This document shows positions 16,739 to 25,722 of a stretch of DNA of 64,000 nt, piece after piece. A program made the position numbers and the translations under genes. The first letter of the stretch is position 1, and each line of letters begins with the position of its first letter. This DNA comes from Mycoplasma sp. CAG:776 (GTDB taxonomy: Bacteria; Bacillota_I; Bacilli_A; RF39; UBA660): contig FR903078.1 of the NCBI GenBank assembly GCA_000438195.1, positions 97,872 to 161,871 of the forward strand, read 5' to 3'. The notes under the pieces are model-generated. The model ran no database searches and had not been told where the DNA came from. It saw only the letters and a program-made list of their open reading frames with translations.

Positions 16739-18031
16739 TTAAGTTTCCTCCACTTGATAAGGATTAGATATTGTTCCAGTCCCTGTTAATGAAACATTTC
16801 CTTTTAAATTGATGACTGGTTTTATATAACACGTATCACTTGTTATCCAACCATACATATAATCAATATACCCCCCACTTCCAACATGATACATATAAGG
16901 CCTTATACCATTAAAAGAATCTACCCTATGTGGCGATATCGTCCAATAATTATATCCAGTAAATAAATAATAGAGAGAATTACTTCCTTTTGAACCTGCA
17001 AACATTACTTCATCTATGGTAATTAGTCCAATTAACACGTTATATATATCCTTTTTGTTATTACATTTAAATGTAGGAGTATTATTATTCATTCTTGTTG
17101 TTGCTGCATAGTAAAAGGCACTTGAATTAGACCACAATGTACCATCTGTTTCTCTATCATTACAAAATCCAGTATCTGAAATATAATCGTTAAAATTACT
17201 TAAATTTTCTTTATACCAATCATCTAGAGTTGTTTTTATTGTGGCAGAAATTTCTGAATTAGAAGATGTCGGTCTTTGAATATTTGGCTCATAGGTAAAT
17301 CCAACATAATAGCTCCCGTTTCCAACATAGTTATATTGGCTCTTCATTAGTACTCTATCAATAGAATTATCACCATTAGTATGAGCAGTTGTTCCATCAT
17401 AAATAAGTCGTAATGTTCCATCTCCATTCACTCGAATAATTCGCCAATAGTATCCAGCAAAATAAACATAATTATTATTTACATCCCCTCTATAATAATA
17501 TGTTTTTCCATAATCATCTTCATTTTTGTATAGTCCAACAGTATTTTCTCCACATCCACTACTACAACTTGTTTGTGAAAAATCTGGAATGTCTTTTTCC
17601 ACCTCTGTAAGTCTTAATATGTATTCTTGAGCAAGAAAATTATTTATTTTATCAAAATATAAATAACATTTTGTTCCAGATGTAGTTAAATTATCTATTC
17701 TGATTTTTCCGTCTATATATTCTAAATTAATATCGCTAATTTTGGTTTCTTCTATTTCACAATAGCTCATTCTTTGATTTAAATCATAGCCTTCACTAGG
17801 TACAGTTTTTATATTTTCATATTCTCCATTTTCATTTGCTTGATACATGGCTACCATTTTTAGATCATAAGGTGTATATTCGATCGTTCCATTTACTAAC
17901 GGTATCGACTCAGTAGTTCGATACTTTGCTCTCGTAAAATTTAGTACTACTGTACTAATTACACCTATCACTAGTATTCCTATTAAAACATTTCTTTTTA
18001 GATGACTTCTTTTTAATACTTCAAATTTCAT
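16739..18031 (-). CDS. secreted or anchored surface protein, unknown family
   Basis: The 430-aa protein starts with a basic stretch and a membrane helix (residues 15-31, VLIGILVIGVISTVVLNF). The outer part has a beta-rich region (about 35-130) and then a module beginning YYWRIIRVNGDGTLRLIYDG and ending IKPVINLKGNV and TGTGTISNPYQVEE. The same module is at 63056-64000. It carries several cysteines, including a CSSGCG motif near residue 155. A consensus promoter and a divergent two-HTH regulator lie upstream. Confidence 0.75.
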   Translation of the reverse strand: MKFEVLKRSHLKRNVLIGILVIGVISTVVLNFTRAKYRTTESIPLVNGTIEYTPYDLKMVAMYQANENGEYENIKTVPSEGYDLNQRMSYCEIEETKISDINLEYIDGKIRIDNLTTSGTKCYLYFDKINNFLAQEYILRLTEVEKDIPDFSQTSCSSGCGENTVGLYKNEDDYGKTYYYRGDVNNNYVYFAGYYWRIIRVNGDGTLRLIYDGTTAHTNGDNSIDRVLMKSQYNYVGNGSYYVGFTYEPNIQRPTSSNSEISATIKTTLDDWYKENLSNFNDYISDTGFCNDRETDGTLWSNSSAFYYAATTRMNNNTPTFKCNNKKDIYNVLIGLITIDEVMFAGSKGSNSLYYLFTGYNYWTISPHRVDSFNGIRPYMYHVGSGGYIDYMYGWITSDTCYIKPVINLKGNVSLTGTGTISNPYQVEET

Positions 18032-18108
18032 AGTTATTCTCCTTTATGAAGCTATACTTCATTTTTTAATTTATGTAAGCTATGACAAGTTTCCTAGCTT
18101 ATAGATAA

Positions 18109-18137
18109 ATTATAATTTGAGCTAGTTTAAAAGTCAA
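18109..18137 (-). promoter_or_regulatory. promoter of the 430-aa surface protein
   Basis: TTGACT (18132-18137) and TATAAT (18109-18114) on the minus strand with a 17-base spacer. The leader that follows carries two inverted repeats, AAGCTA/TAGCTT and GAAG-TATAG-CTTC, the second just before the ribosome site; they could be regulator or RNA-level control elements. Confidence 0.75.
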
Positions 18138-18210
18138 GAAAAAGTTTTTTATTTTGCACACTTAGTTAAATTTAATTAGGATAAATGAGAAAATTTGTTT
18201 GGTGATAAGT

Positions 18211-18666
18211 ATGGAATATAAACTTAATTTAAAAAAAATTCGTGAGATTAATAGCATGAGCCAAAAAGATTTTGCGGACATTCTTGGAATTGACAGAACA
18301 GTTTATAATAAATATGAGAATGAATATGAATTAATTCCTATTAAACATTTGATCTCTCTTTCTAATTTTTTTAACTTTTCTCTTGATTATGTTCTCGGGA
18401 TTAAAGATTTAAATGATAATAACTTAAAATATAATAGAGAAACAGATTTAAAAATGATAGGTGCAAGAATACAAACGTGGCGTAAAAGTAATAAATTAAC
18501 GCAAGAAAAATTAGCCAAAGAATTAAATACCAATAAATCAGTTATTTGTAATTATGAGAAAGGAAGGAATTTGATTGCTACTCCTTTCCTTTATCAAATT
18601 TGTAAAAAATATCATGTTTCTGCTGATTATCTTTTAGGAAGAATAGATAAAGACCCTCACAAATGA
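18211..18666 (+). CDS. XRE-family regulator with two HTH domains
   Basis: The 151-aa protein has two Cro/C1 HTH units (about residues 5-65, IREINSMSQKDFADILGI; and 82-145, RKSNKLTQEKLAKELNTNKS), each ending in a SLDYVLGI- or SADYLLGR-like tail. ATG at 18211 is preceded by GGTGAT. It is divergent from the 430-aa surface protein gene and is its likely regulator. Layout and length match those of the regulators at 4215 and 25723. Confidence 0.88.
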   Translation: MEYKLNLKKIREINSMSQKDFADILGIDRTVYNKYENEYELIPIKHLISLSNFFNFSLDYVLGIKDLNDNNLKYNRETDLKMIGARIQTWRKSNKLTQEKLAKELNTNKSVICNYEKGRNLIATPFLYQICKKYHVSADYLLGRIDKDPHK

Positions 18667-18683
18667 GAGTCTTTTAATTTTTT
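18648..18683 (+). terminator. terminator of the two-HTH regulator
   Basis: A stem (AAAGACCCTCA / TGAGAGTCTTT, one mismatch) with a 4-base loop spans the stop codon, followed by TAATTTTTTT. Confidence 0.75.
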
Positions 18684-18702
18684 TATTTCTTACTATTTGA
18701 TA

Positions 18703-19833
18703 TTATATATCTAACTTTATAACAATATCACTATCAGGAAAAGCTACACATGGATGAATATAGTCATTTAGAGATTCTGCTTTTTTTAGAGCAGCTCCAA
18801 TCATTTTTACTTTTCCTTCTAATAGAATACTACGGCAATAGCCACATTCTCCTACTCGACATAGAGATGGAGCTTTAATTCCCGCTCTTTCCATAGCAAC
18901 CAATAAGGTTTCATCATTTCGACAAGATATTTTTTCTACCTTATCTTTCATTATTACTTTTAAATCATATGACTTTTTTTCTTCCGGTTCATATTCTACA
19001 GAAAAATTTTCATAATGAACTGATTTTCTAGGGATATTAAATTCGTTTAAAACTTCATTCATTCCTCGATATAATTCTTTAGGTCCACACATTAGAACTG
19101 TATTGAATTCTTTTATATAAGGTTCTAATGTTTCTTTAGATAAACGTTCATGTAAGTATCCATCTTTCTTTTCTCTAGTCAATGTTAAAATAAATTTTAC
19201 TTTTTTTGATTTTTTACTAATTTCTTCTATTTCTTTTTTAAAAATAATATCATCATATGTTTTTACACTATAAAATATAGTTAAATTACAATCATATATT
19301 CCTTCTATAATTGCATGGGCTAAAGACATAAATGGTGTTATTCCGCTTCCACCTGCAATAGCAATTACATTTTCTTCATCTCTTATAGGATTAAAACCAA
19401 AATCACCAGCAGGATTACTAACATCTAGATGATCTCCCACTTTTATCTCATCTAGCATATAATTGCTTACTAACCCACCTTCTACTCTTTTTATAGTAAT
19501 TTTATAAATATCCTTATTTGCCAAGCTTGGGCTAGAACTTATGGAATAAGCTCTGGTAACAGAAGATGAATTTATGGTTACATGAATTGTAATATACTGT
19601 CCAGCTTTAAAAGGCGCTAAGTGTGGAGTGGAAGAATTTTTATTGGCTGTTAAAGTAAAGGTTTTTACATCTGGTGCTTCTTCCACAATATCTGTTACAA
19701 TTACATGATAAATATCAGAAAATTTTGACACTTCCTTATCAATATAAGTATCTTCAATTGTTTTTTTACTAGAACTTTTAATAATATCTTTTCTTTCCTT
19801 TTTTATTTTTTCTATCTTTTCTATGGGTTCCAT
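18703..19833 (-). CDS. flavin reductase with C-terminal [2Fe-2S] ferredoxin domain
   Basis: The 376-aa protein has a charged N-terminal extension (1-40), an FAD-binding ferredoxin-reductase domain (TRAYSISSSP, the FAD motif, near residue 95), an NAD(P)-binding domain (AIAGGSGITPFMSL near 165; MCGPKELY near 250) and a plant-type ferredoxin domain (CRVGECGYC near 330 plus HPC near 362). It would pass electrons from NAD(P)H through FAD to the iron-sulfur cluster. It directly follows the phytoene-desaturase-like gene with no gap, so it is probably its electron partner. Confidence 0.9.
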   Translation of the reverse strand: MEPIEKIEKIKKERKDIIKSSSKKTIEDTYIDKEVSKFSDIYHVIVTDIVEEAPDVKTFTLTANKNSSTPHLAPFKAGQYITIHVTINSSSVTRAYSISSSPSLANKDIYKITIKRVEGGLVSNYMLDEIKVGDHLDVSNPAGDFGFNPIRDEENVIAIAGGSGITPFMSLAHAIIEGIYDCNLTIFYSVKTYDDIIFKKEIEEISKKSKKVKFILTLTREKKDGYLHERLSKETLEPYIKEFNTVLMCGPKELYRGMNEVLNEFNIPRKSVHYENFSVEYEPEEKKSYDLKVIMKDKVEKISCRNDETLLVAMERAGIKAPSLCRVGECGYCRSILLEGKVKMIGAALKKAESLNDYIHPCVAFPDSDIVIKLDI

Positions 19834-21321
19834 TTAAATCTCCTTTCTTTCTTCTTCTAATAATTTTTCTGTTATATAATATCCACTATAAAAGGCATTG
19901 TCTACTCCACTACCAAAAAGAGAACTGCCACCAACAAAACTCAAATTTGGATCTTTTTCTTCTTCATAAGATAAAAGGCGATGAATACTATTATCATATC
20001 CTAAGCGCATTGCTCCAAATATACACCCGTTTATATTATTAGTAAAGCGCTCAAATGTAAAAGGAGTTGCAATCTCAATTTCTTCAATATATTCTTTTAT
20101 ATCTATACCAAAAGTAGATTCAAATTCTTCTATTAACTCATTTGCTAATATTTCTTTTATTTGATAATAGTTGCTTTTATTTACACTATTCCATACATCA
20201 CCATAATATAGAGTTTTTAAAACTAGTATCGTAGTATTCTTTGGACTAGCAGATTCATTTACAATATTAGGAACTATTGCTTCTATTGTATGATGAGAAA
20301 ACTTCTTCATATTTTTGATGTTTATTTCACTGTTTAAATTATCAAATTCATAATAGCGATAATTATATAGTTTTAAATCTTGATATGATTTATTTAAACC
20401 TAAATAAACCACTAAACCATTCATTGATAATGTTCGAGCATTTTCTTTTTTTATAGCAAAATCATTAGTTTCTTTTACTAAATTTTTATATACATAGCGT
20501 TCTGATAAGTTACAGATAACTTTTTTAGCATAATATTTTGTGCCATCTTCTAAAACAACTTCTTTTTTATTTTCTTTATCTATTATTTCTTTTACACAAG
20601 AACGATAATATATCTTTCCTCCTAATTCTTCATATCTTTTTACCATTTGTAGTACAAAATCAATATTTTTATTTTTTAGAGCTACTGGTCTTTTAAATAT
20701 ATATTTATACATATATTCTGCAAAATCGATGAAATTTAATTTATTTAAAGGGCTTCCTATCTCTATCCAATTATATCCTAATATATGTATAGTATCATTA
20801 GGTAGGTTTAAATCTACTAATGCTTCATAAACATTTTTATCTAAATACTTTATAAAATTAGGAAAATCCTTTTCAACGTTATCTCTTCCTTTTTTTATAG
20901 CACCTAATGCCTCATGAATTTCTTTTAATACTGGTAATAAACTTCTAAAAGTGCTTATTGAGCCACTATGTAATTCTTCTAATTGCAGTACCCAATCATC
21001 AATTTCTCCCTTAATATTTTCTTCAAAGTTATTTTCTCTACTTTTTATTTTGATATTATAAGGAATGGGTAAAGTTTCTATTTCTACACCATACTTTTTC
21101 AATATTCGTTGTAATGAGCCAATATGTTCTTCATTACCATAGTCCATTAAGTCATATAATGACACATCAAATTCAAATCTTCCTCTTTTAAAAGTTGTTA
21201 CATATCCTCCCGGTAAACTATTTTTCTCTAATATTAAAACCTTTTTATTATTTGACACTAAATTTAGACCAGCACTAAGCCCTCCTATTCCTGCACCTAC
21301 AATAATGTAATCATAATTCAT
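19834..21321 (-). CDS. FAD-dependent phytoene-desaturase/retinol-saturase-like oxidoreductase
   Basis: The 495-aa protein begins with a Rossmann FAD motif (YIIVGAGIGGLSAGLNL), then LILEKNSLPGGY, and ends with the C-terminal FAD contact GSSLFGSGVDNAFYSG. This is the CrtI-like superfamily, which includes carotenoid desaturases, isomerases and saturases. No carotenoid genes are nearby. The start at 21321 has a GGAAGGGA site; the gene overlaps the end of the phosphoketolase gene by 11 bases. The substrate is unknown. Confidence 0.85.
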   Translation of the reverse strand: MNYDYIIVGAGIGGLSAGLNLVSNNKKVLILEKNSLPGGYVTTFKRGRFEFDVSLYDLMDYGNEEHIGSLQRILKKYGVEIETLPIPYNIKIKSRENNFEENIKGEIDDWVLQLEELHSGSISTFRSLLPVLKEIHEALGAIKKGRDNVEKDFPNFIKYLDKNVYEALVDLNLPNDTIHILGYNWIEIGSPLNKLNFIDFAEYMYKYIFKRPVALKNKNIDFVLQMVKRYEELGGKIYYRSCVKEIIDKENKKEVVLEDGTKYYAKKVICNLSERYVYKNLVKETNDFAIKKENARTLSMNGLVVYLGLNKSYQDLKLYNYRYYEFDNLNSEINIKNMKKFSHHTIEAIVPNIVNESASPKNTTILVLKTLYYGDVWNSVNKSNYYQIKEILANELIEEFESTFGIDIKEYIEEIEIATPFTFERFTNNINGCIFGAMRLGYDNSIHRLLSYEEEKDPNLSFVGGSSLFGSGVDNAFYSGYYITEKLLEEERKEI

Positions 21322-23680
21322 ATTGATCCCTTCCTTTAAAATCAAATTCAAATTCTGTAACTTCTTTCATGTCTATACCAAATTCTTTAATATATTTCTT
21401 ATGCTTAGCTAGCATAATATCACAATAATCATTTAATTTAATTGCTTCTATAGAATTGATTTTTAAATGCTTAATGGCTAATTTTACTAAATTGTATCGA
21501 TCTATTTTATTTAAAACACGCATATCAAATGATGTTGTGATCGCTCCTTCTTCTACATATCCTCTTACATGTAAATTATTATTTGTCCTTTTATATGTTA
21601 GTTCATGAATTAAATTAGGATATCCATGAAAAGCAAAGATGATAGGCTTATCCTTTGTAAATAATTTATCATATTCTAAATCACTTAAGCCGTGAGGATG
21701 ATCTTCCTCTGAAACCAAACGCATCAAATCAATTATATTTACTACTCTTACCTTTATATTTGGAATATTTTTTCGTAATATTACAGAAGCAGCTAAAATT
21801 TCAAGATTTGGAGTATCCCCCGCACTTGCTAAAACAATATCGGGATTTCCCTCATCATTGCTAGCAAAATCTAGGATCCCTATTCCCTTTCGACAATGCT
21901 CAATTGCTCTATTTTGATCTAACCATTGATATGATAAATGTTTACTAGCTACAACAACATTTACATAATTCTTTGTTCGTGTAATATGATCAAAAGTAGA
22001 AAGTAAAGTATTTGCATCTATTGGTAGATAAATTCGTACTATTTCTGGTTTCTTAGTAACAATATGATTTAAAAATCCAGGATCTTGGTGTGTATAACCA
22101 TTATGATCTTGTTGCCAGACATGACTTGATAAAATAATATTTAAACTAGATATCGGAGAACGCCAAGGTAATTCTTTACATATTTTTAACCATTTTGCAT
22201 GTTGGGAGACCATCGAATCAATAATACGGCTAAAAGATTCATAGGTATGAAGAAAACCATGTCTTCCTGTTAATAAATATCCTTCTAGCATTCCTTCACA
22301 TGCATGTTCAGATAAAATAGTATCAATAATTGCTCCATTAGTATTTAAATATTCATCTGTTTCTATCGTCTCACCATTCCATTTACGGTTTGTTACTTCA
22401 AAAACATGGCTTAGACGATTACTTAAAGCTTCATCTGGTCCAAAAATACGATAATTATTAGGATTTAATTTAATAATATCACGAATGAAAGCGGATAATA
22501 TCGTCATATCGCTTTCTTTTCTTGTTCCTGGTGTTTCAACATCTATTGTATAATTGCGATAATCAGGAATATTTAATTCTTTTAATAATAAACCACCATT
22601 TGCATGGACATTAGCACCCATTCGTAACTCTTTTTTAGGAATTAATTCTTGTAATCCTTTTTTTAAAGAACCAGTTTCATCAAATAATTCCCATGGACGA
22701 TAGCTTTTTAGCCATTCTTCTAGAATTTCTAAATTCGTTTCATGTTCTTTATCAACTGCTACAGGTACTTGATGAGCTCTAAAAGTTCCTTCTACGATTT
22801 TTTCTTCCACAATTTTAGGTCCTGTCCATCCTTTAGGGGTTTTTAAAACAATCATCGGCCAAAACGGTCTAGTTTGATCTTTTTGAGCTTTCTTTTTTAT
22901 TTCTTGTACTTTCAAAACAATACTATCTAAAACCGTAGCCATTCTTTCATGAATTTGAGATTCATTTTCATATTCTACAAAATACGGTTCCCATCCCATT
23001 CCTTCTAAATACATGGTTAATTCTTCTTTACTAATTCTTGCTAATATAGTTGGATTAGCAATTTTATATCCATTTAAATGTAAAATAGGTAGAACTACAC
23101 CATCAGTCAAAGGATTTAAAAATTTATTTAATTGCCAACTAGTAGCTAGCGGTCCTGTTTCTGCTTCACCATCCCCGATAATACATGTGGCCCAAAGGTC
23201 TGGATTATCTAAAACAGCTCCAAAAGCATGGGATAAACTATATCCTAGTTCTCCACCTTCATTTATACTTCCAGGTACTTCTGGTGCTACATGGCTTGAT
23301 GTTCCTCCAGGAAAACTAAATCTTTTCATAAGTTTTTTTAATCCTTCTTCATCATATGTTATCTCGGGATAAATTTCACTATATGTTCCTTCTAAATAAA
23401 CATTCGAATAAGCTGCTCCACCACCATGACCAGGTCCAGAAATAAAAATCATATTCAAATCATTCTTTTTAATAATTCGATTTAGGTGAACATAGCAAAA
23501 ATTTTGACCAGGCGTTGTTCCCCAATGGCCAACTAATTTATTTTTTATATGTTCTAGTTTTAGTGGCTCTTTTAGTAAAGGATTATCCTTTAAATAAAGC
23601 TCACCCGCAGCTAAATAATTGGCTGCTCTAAAATAAGCATCTATTTTTTCTAATTCTAATGCACTTAATGTTCTTTTCAT
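21311..23680 (-). CDS. xfp: xylulose-5-phosphate/fructose-6-phosphate phosphoketolase
   Basis: The 789-aa protein is full length and contains the phosphoketolase signatures HWGTTPGQNF, SGPGHGGGAAYSN, the thiamine-diphosphate motif IGDGEAETGPLATSW, and QDHNGYTHQDPGFLNH. It cleaves xylulose 5-phosphate (and perhaps fructose 6-phosphate) with phosphate to acetyl phosphate plus a sugar phosphate, the key step of heterofermentative and bifid-type pathways. It heads an operon with two redox genes. Two palindromes and a hairpin lie upstream. Confidence 0.97.
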   Translation of the reverse strand: MKRTLSALELEKIDAYFRAANYLAAGELYLKDNPLLKEPLKLEHIKNKLVGHWGTTPGQNFCYVHLNRIIKKNDLNMIFISGPGHGGGAAYSNVYLEGTYSEIYPEITYDEEGLKKLMKRFSFPGGTSSHVAPEVPGSINEGGELGYSLSHAFGAVLDNPDLWATCIIGDGEAETGPLATSWQLNKFLNPLTDGVVLPILHLNGYKIANPTILARISKEELTMYLEGMGWEPYFVEYENESQIHERMATVLDSIVLKVQEIKKKAQKDQTRPFWPMIVLKTPKGWTGPKIVEEKIVEGTFRAHQVPVAVDKEHETNLEILEEWLKSYRPWELFDETGSLKKGLQELIPKKELRMGANVHANGGLLLKELNIPDYRNYTIDVETPGTRKESDMTILSAFIRDIIKLNPNNYRIFGPDEALSNRLSHVFEVTNRKWNGETIETDEYLNTNGAIIDTILSEHACEGMLEGYLLTGRHGFLHTYESFSRIIDSMVSQHAKWLKICKELPWRSPISSLNIILSSHVWQQDHNGYTHQDPGFLNHIVTKKPEIVRIYLPIDANTLLSTFDHITRTKNYVNVVVASKHLSYQWLDQNRAIEHCRKGIGILDFASNDEGNPDIVLASAGDTPNLEILAASVILRKNIPNIKVRVVNIIDLMRLVSEEDHPHGLSDLEYDKLFTKDKPIIFAFHGYPNLIHELTYKRTNNNLHVRGYVEEGAITTSFDMRVLNKIDRYNLVKLAIKHLKINSIEAIKLNDYCDIMLAKHKKYIKEFGIDMKEVTEFEFDFKGRDQYEL

Positions 23681-23722
23681 GTTATCACACTACCCTATTA
23701 TTTATTATAACAAATTACATTT

Positions 23723-23746
23723 AAAAAAACCATATTAACTTATGGC
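23723..23746 (-). terminator. hairpin with T-run upstream of xfp
   Basis: On the minus strand CCATA-AGTTAA-TATGG is followed by T7. It lies between the tandem palindromes and the xfp start codon, about 45 bases upstream of the gene. It could be an attenuator for transcripts starting farther up, or end a short upstream transcript. The stem is only 5 bp. Confidence 0.35.
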
Positions 23747-23769
23747 TATCTGTCAATTATTTAAAAATG

Positions 23770-23788
23770 TTACGTAATTGTTACGTAA
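23770..23788. promoter_or_regulatory. tandem TTACGTAA palindromes upstream of xfp
   Basis: Two perfect 8-bp palindromes, TTACGTAA, at 23770-23777 and 23781-23788, are spaced 11 bases apart centre to centre, one helical turn. This places two identical sites on the same DNA face about 80-110 bases upstream of xfp. It looks like an operator for a dimeric regulator; the regulator is not known. Confidence 0.45.
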
Positions 23789-23804
23789 ATTAAAAACAAG
23801 TATT

Positions 23805-23827
23805 AAAAAATCCCGTAAATACGGGAT
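23805..23827 (-). terminator. terminator after tRNA-Ala
   Basis: A perfect 8-bp stem (ATCCCGTA / TACGGGAT) followed by T6 on the minus strand, 12 bases after the tRNA. Confidence 0.85.
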
Positions 23828-23838
23828 AAATTACATAT

Positions 23839-23915
23839 TGGTGGAGAATGTGGGACTCGAACCCGCGACCCTCACGGTGCAAGCGTGATGCTCTAGCCAA
23901 CTGAGCTAATTCCCC
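23839..23915 (-). tRNA. tRNA-Ala (anticodon UGC)
   Basis: A 77-base tRNA with CCA encoded. The acceptor stem GGGGAAT/ATTCTCC carries the G3-U70 pair that identifies alanine tRNA; the anticodon loop reads CTTGCAC; the T-loop is GGTTCGAGTCC. Confidence 0.97.
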
Positions 23916-23928
23916 AAAGAACATAACT

Positions 23929-23957
23929 ATCTTATCATATGAGATAGTTAAAATCAA
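23929..23957 (-). promoter_or_regulatory. promoter of tRNA-Ala
   Basis: TTGATT (23952-23957) and TAAGAT (23929-23934) with a 17-base spacer on the minus strand, about 15 bases before the tRNA. An inverted repeat (AACTATCT / AGATAGTT) overlaps the -10 region. Confidence 0.6.
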
Positions 23958-23974
23958 GAGTTTTTTTAAAAAAA

Positions 23975-24172
23975 TTAATTTTTTATTTTAACTAATCCTT
24001 TTTCAATCTCTTCTAAAGCTCTCCCTAGTTCTTTTTTATTTACATATTCATTTTCTTTCATTTGAAAATGTCTATTTTCAAGCATTTGTTTACTTCTTCT
24101 TGAAGCAACATGTACTAGGATATACTTTGAATCTACAATATTTAGTAGTTTGTCTATTGATGGATATAACAT
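23975..24172 (-). CDS. rpoZ: RNA polymerase omega subunit
   Basis: The 65-aa protein has the omega pattern: LYPSIDKLLNIVDSKYILVH, then ASRRSKQM, and the late KKELGRALEEIEKG segment. Omega helps assemble and hold the beta-prime subunit. ATG at 24172 is preferred because GGGAG stands 8 bases before it; a GTG two codons upstream is too close. The usual neighbour gmk is absent. Confidence 0.9.
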   Translation of the reverse strand: MLYPSIDKLLNIVDSKYILVHVASRRSKQMLENRHFQMKENEYVNKKELGRALEEIEKGLVKIKN

Positions 24173-24259
24173 ATTCACCGCTCCCTTTTATATTATTATC
24201 ATACTAAATATTTACACATTTATGAAGATAAATTGTCAATTATTGACATAATTTTACAT

Positions 24260-24973
24260 TTAAAACAAACGCATTTGACCGTCTAGTTCTTCATTTTTTC
24301 TAGATTCTAACTCTTCTAAATGAAAGTATTCTGGATCGTCTTCATTTATCCTTTCTCGAAATGAGCTTTTCAAATCTGCTTTTTTCTCCACCTTTATCTT
24401 CTCAGCCTTTTCATACTCTTCTAAATTTGAAATTAGCATTCCTAAGTCATATAATCCTTTATAGTTTATCTTTTTCTTGCCATTTACCTCTCGAAAGCAA
24501 ACTTTATCTACAAACCGTCTCACTACATCGTAAAATTTATAATCAGCATAAGGATTAGACAAATATCCTCTAAACGAATACATTTCACTAAATAAATTTT
24601 GGTAATTGCTGTAATGGCTGATAATTACTTGTAAAAAACCCGGTTTTTTAGCTATTCTGTAAATTATTTCCTCTAAATTTTTAAAATTTAAAAACTTAGA
24701 ATTTTTCGCATATGGGATTTTTATGTATCGGTTGTATTCTCTATAATAAGTGATTATTAAACCATTTCCTACATCTTTTAATTCCAATAGTCCTTTTGCT
24801 TGCAAAAATGTTTTTAATTGGGCTTCATTTTCAAATGCAGTTGTGAAAGTACATAATGCTTGCAAATTATTATTTGAAGCCAATTTGTTATCAATTGTCT
24901 CTAAATTTATTCTACTAAATCGTAAACTGTTTTTAAAAATTTGCCCTTTATCTATTGCTAAAAAATATTTCAT
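24260..24973 (-). CDS. hypothetical protein
   Basis: A 237-aa protein, soluble, with mixed charged helices and a highly charged C-terminal third rich in K/E (about residues 180-237). I do not recognise a domain. ATG at 24973 (MKYFLAIDKG) follows GAGG at good distance; another ATG two codons upstream overlaps that site. It follows the 198-aa gene by about 35 bases and the two may be one operon. Confidence 0.65.
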   Translation of the reverse strand: MKYFLAIDKGQIFKNSLRFSRINLETIDNKLASNNNLQALCTFTTAFENEAQLKTFLQAKGLLELKDVGNGLIITYYREYNRYIKIPYAKNSKFLNFKNLEEIIYRIAKKPGFLQVIISHYSNYQNLFSEMYSFRGYLSNPYADYKFYDVVRRFVDKVCFREVNGKKKINYKGLYDLGMLISNLEEYEKAEKIKVEKKADLKSSFRERINEDDPEYFHLEELESRKNEELDGQMRLF

Positions 24974-25009
24974 AATCATACCTCATTGACTTTTATTATA
25001 CACATTTTT

Positions 25010-25606
25010 TTAAATATAATCAATTAATAACGTTTTTAATAAAGCTTTATTCTTATTATCTTTAGTTAACTCTATTATTTTTAATAGAAACGCAATATCT
25101 TTTTCAGGCTGTTCTAAATACATTTTAATCACATTTTTTAGAAAAAACTCTTCATCAAATATAAGCTTATTAAGATTTTTACTATAATTTAAAATCAATT
25201 TAATTTCCAGAAATATTTGATTATTATTTTTCATTTTATCATTTATTAGATTTTTCAAATATTGGTTAATTCCACTATTTAAATCAAAAACATTAAAAAA
25301 TTGGTCTTTAATTAATTGTTGATTATTAAGTGGTAAAGGTTGCAGAATCTCAAATATTTTTTTAATAGAATTATTTTTTAATACTTCTACTATAAAATCT
25401 GTTACTAAGGGCGAAAAATCTATGTCTTTATTTAATTTATTCCATTTATATTTTGTCATTATGAAAATCCAATTATTTATGCTTTTATTTTCATCTATTT
25501 TTATAAGCTCTTTTAAAATTGAAGATAAAGCTCTTATATCTTCATCAAATTCTATATCATCTTTTAAATCATGATATAATTGTTCAATGAATGATGCTTT
25601 ATCCAT
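25010..25606 (-). CDS. hypothetical helical protein
   Basis: The 198-aa protein is all charged and hydrophobic helices with no membrane segment or recognised motif. It has the look of an alpha-helical repeat or adaptor protein. It lies divergent from the two-HTH regulator at 25723, which may control it and the following 237-aa gene. Confidence 0.6.
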   Translation of the reverse strand: MDKASFIEQLYHDLKDDIEFDEDIRALSSILKELIKIDENKSINNWIFIMTKYKWNKLNKDIDFSPLVTDFIVEVLKNNSIKKIFEILQPLPLNNQQLIKDQFFNVFDLNSGINQYLKNLINDKMKNNNQIFLEIKLILNYSKNLNKLIFDEEFFLKNVIKMYLEQPEKDIAFLLKIIELTKDNKNKALLKTLLIDYI

Positions 25607-25722
25607 ACTATCACCTAATATAATTTTATCATATAAAGGTCTTATTGTAAAACATTATACATTTAAACTCCAAATTGTTAATAATTACGTATTTTTTGAG
25701 AAAATTATTACTGGTGATATAT

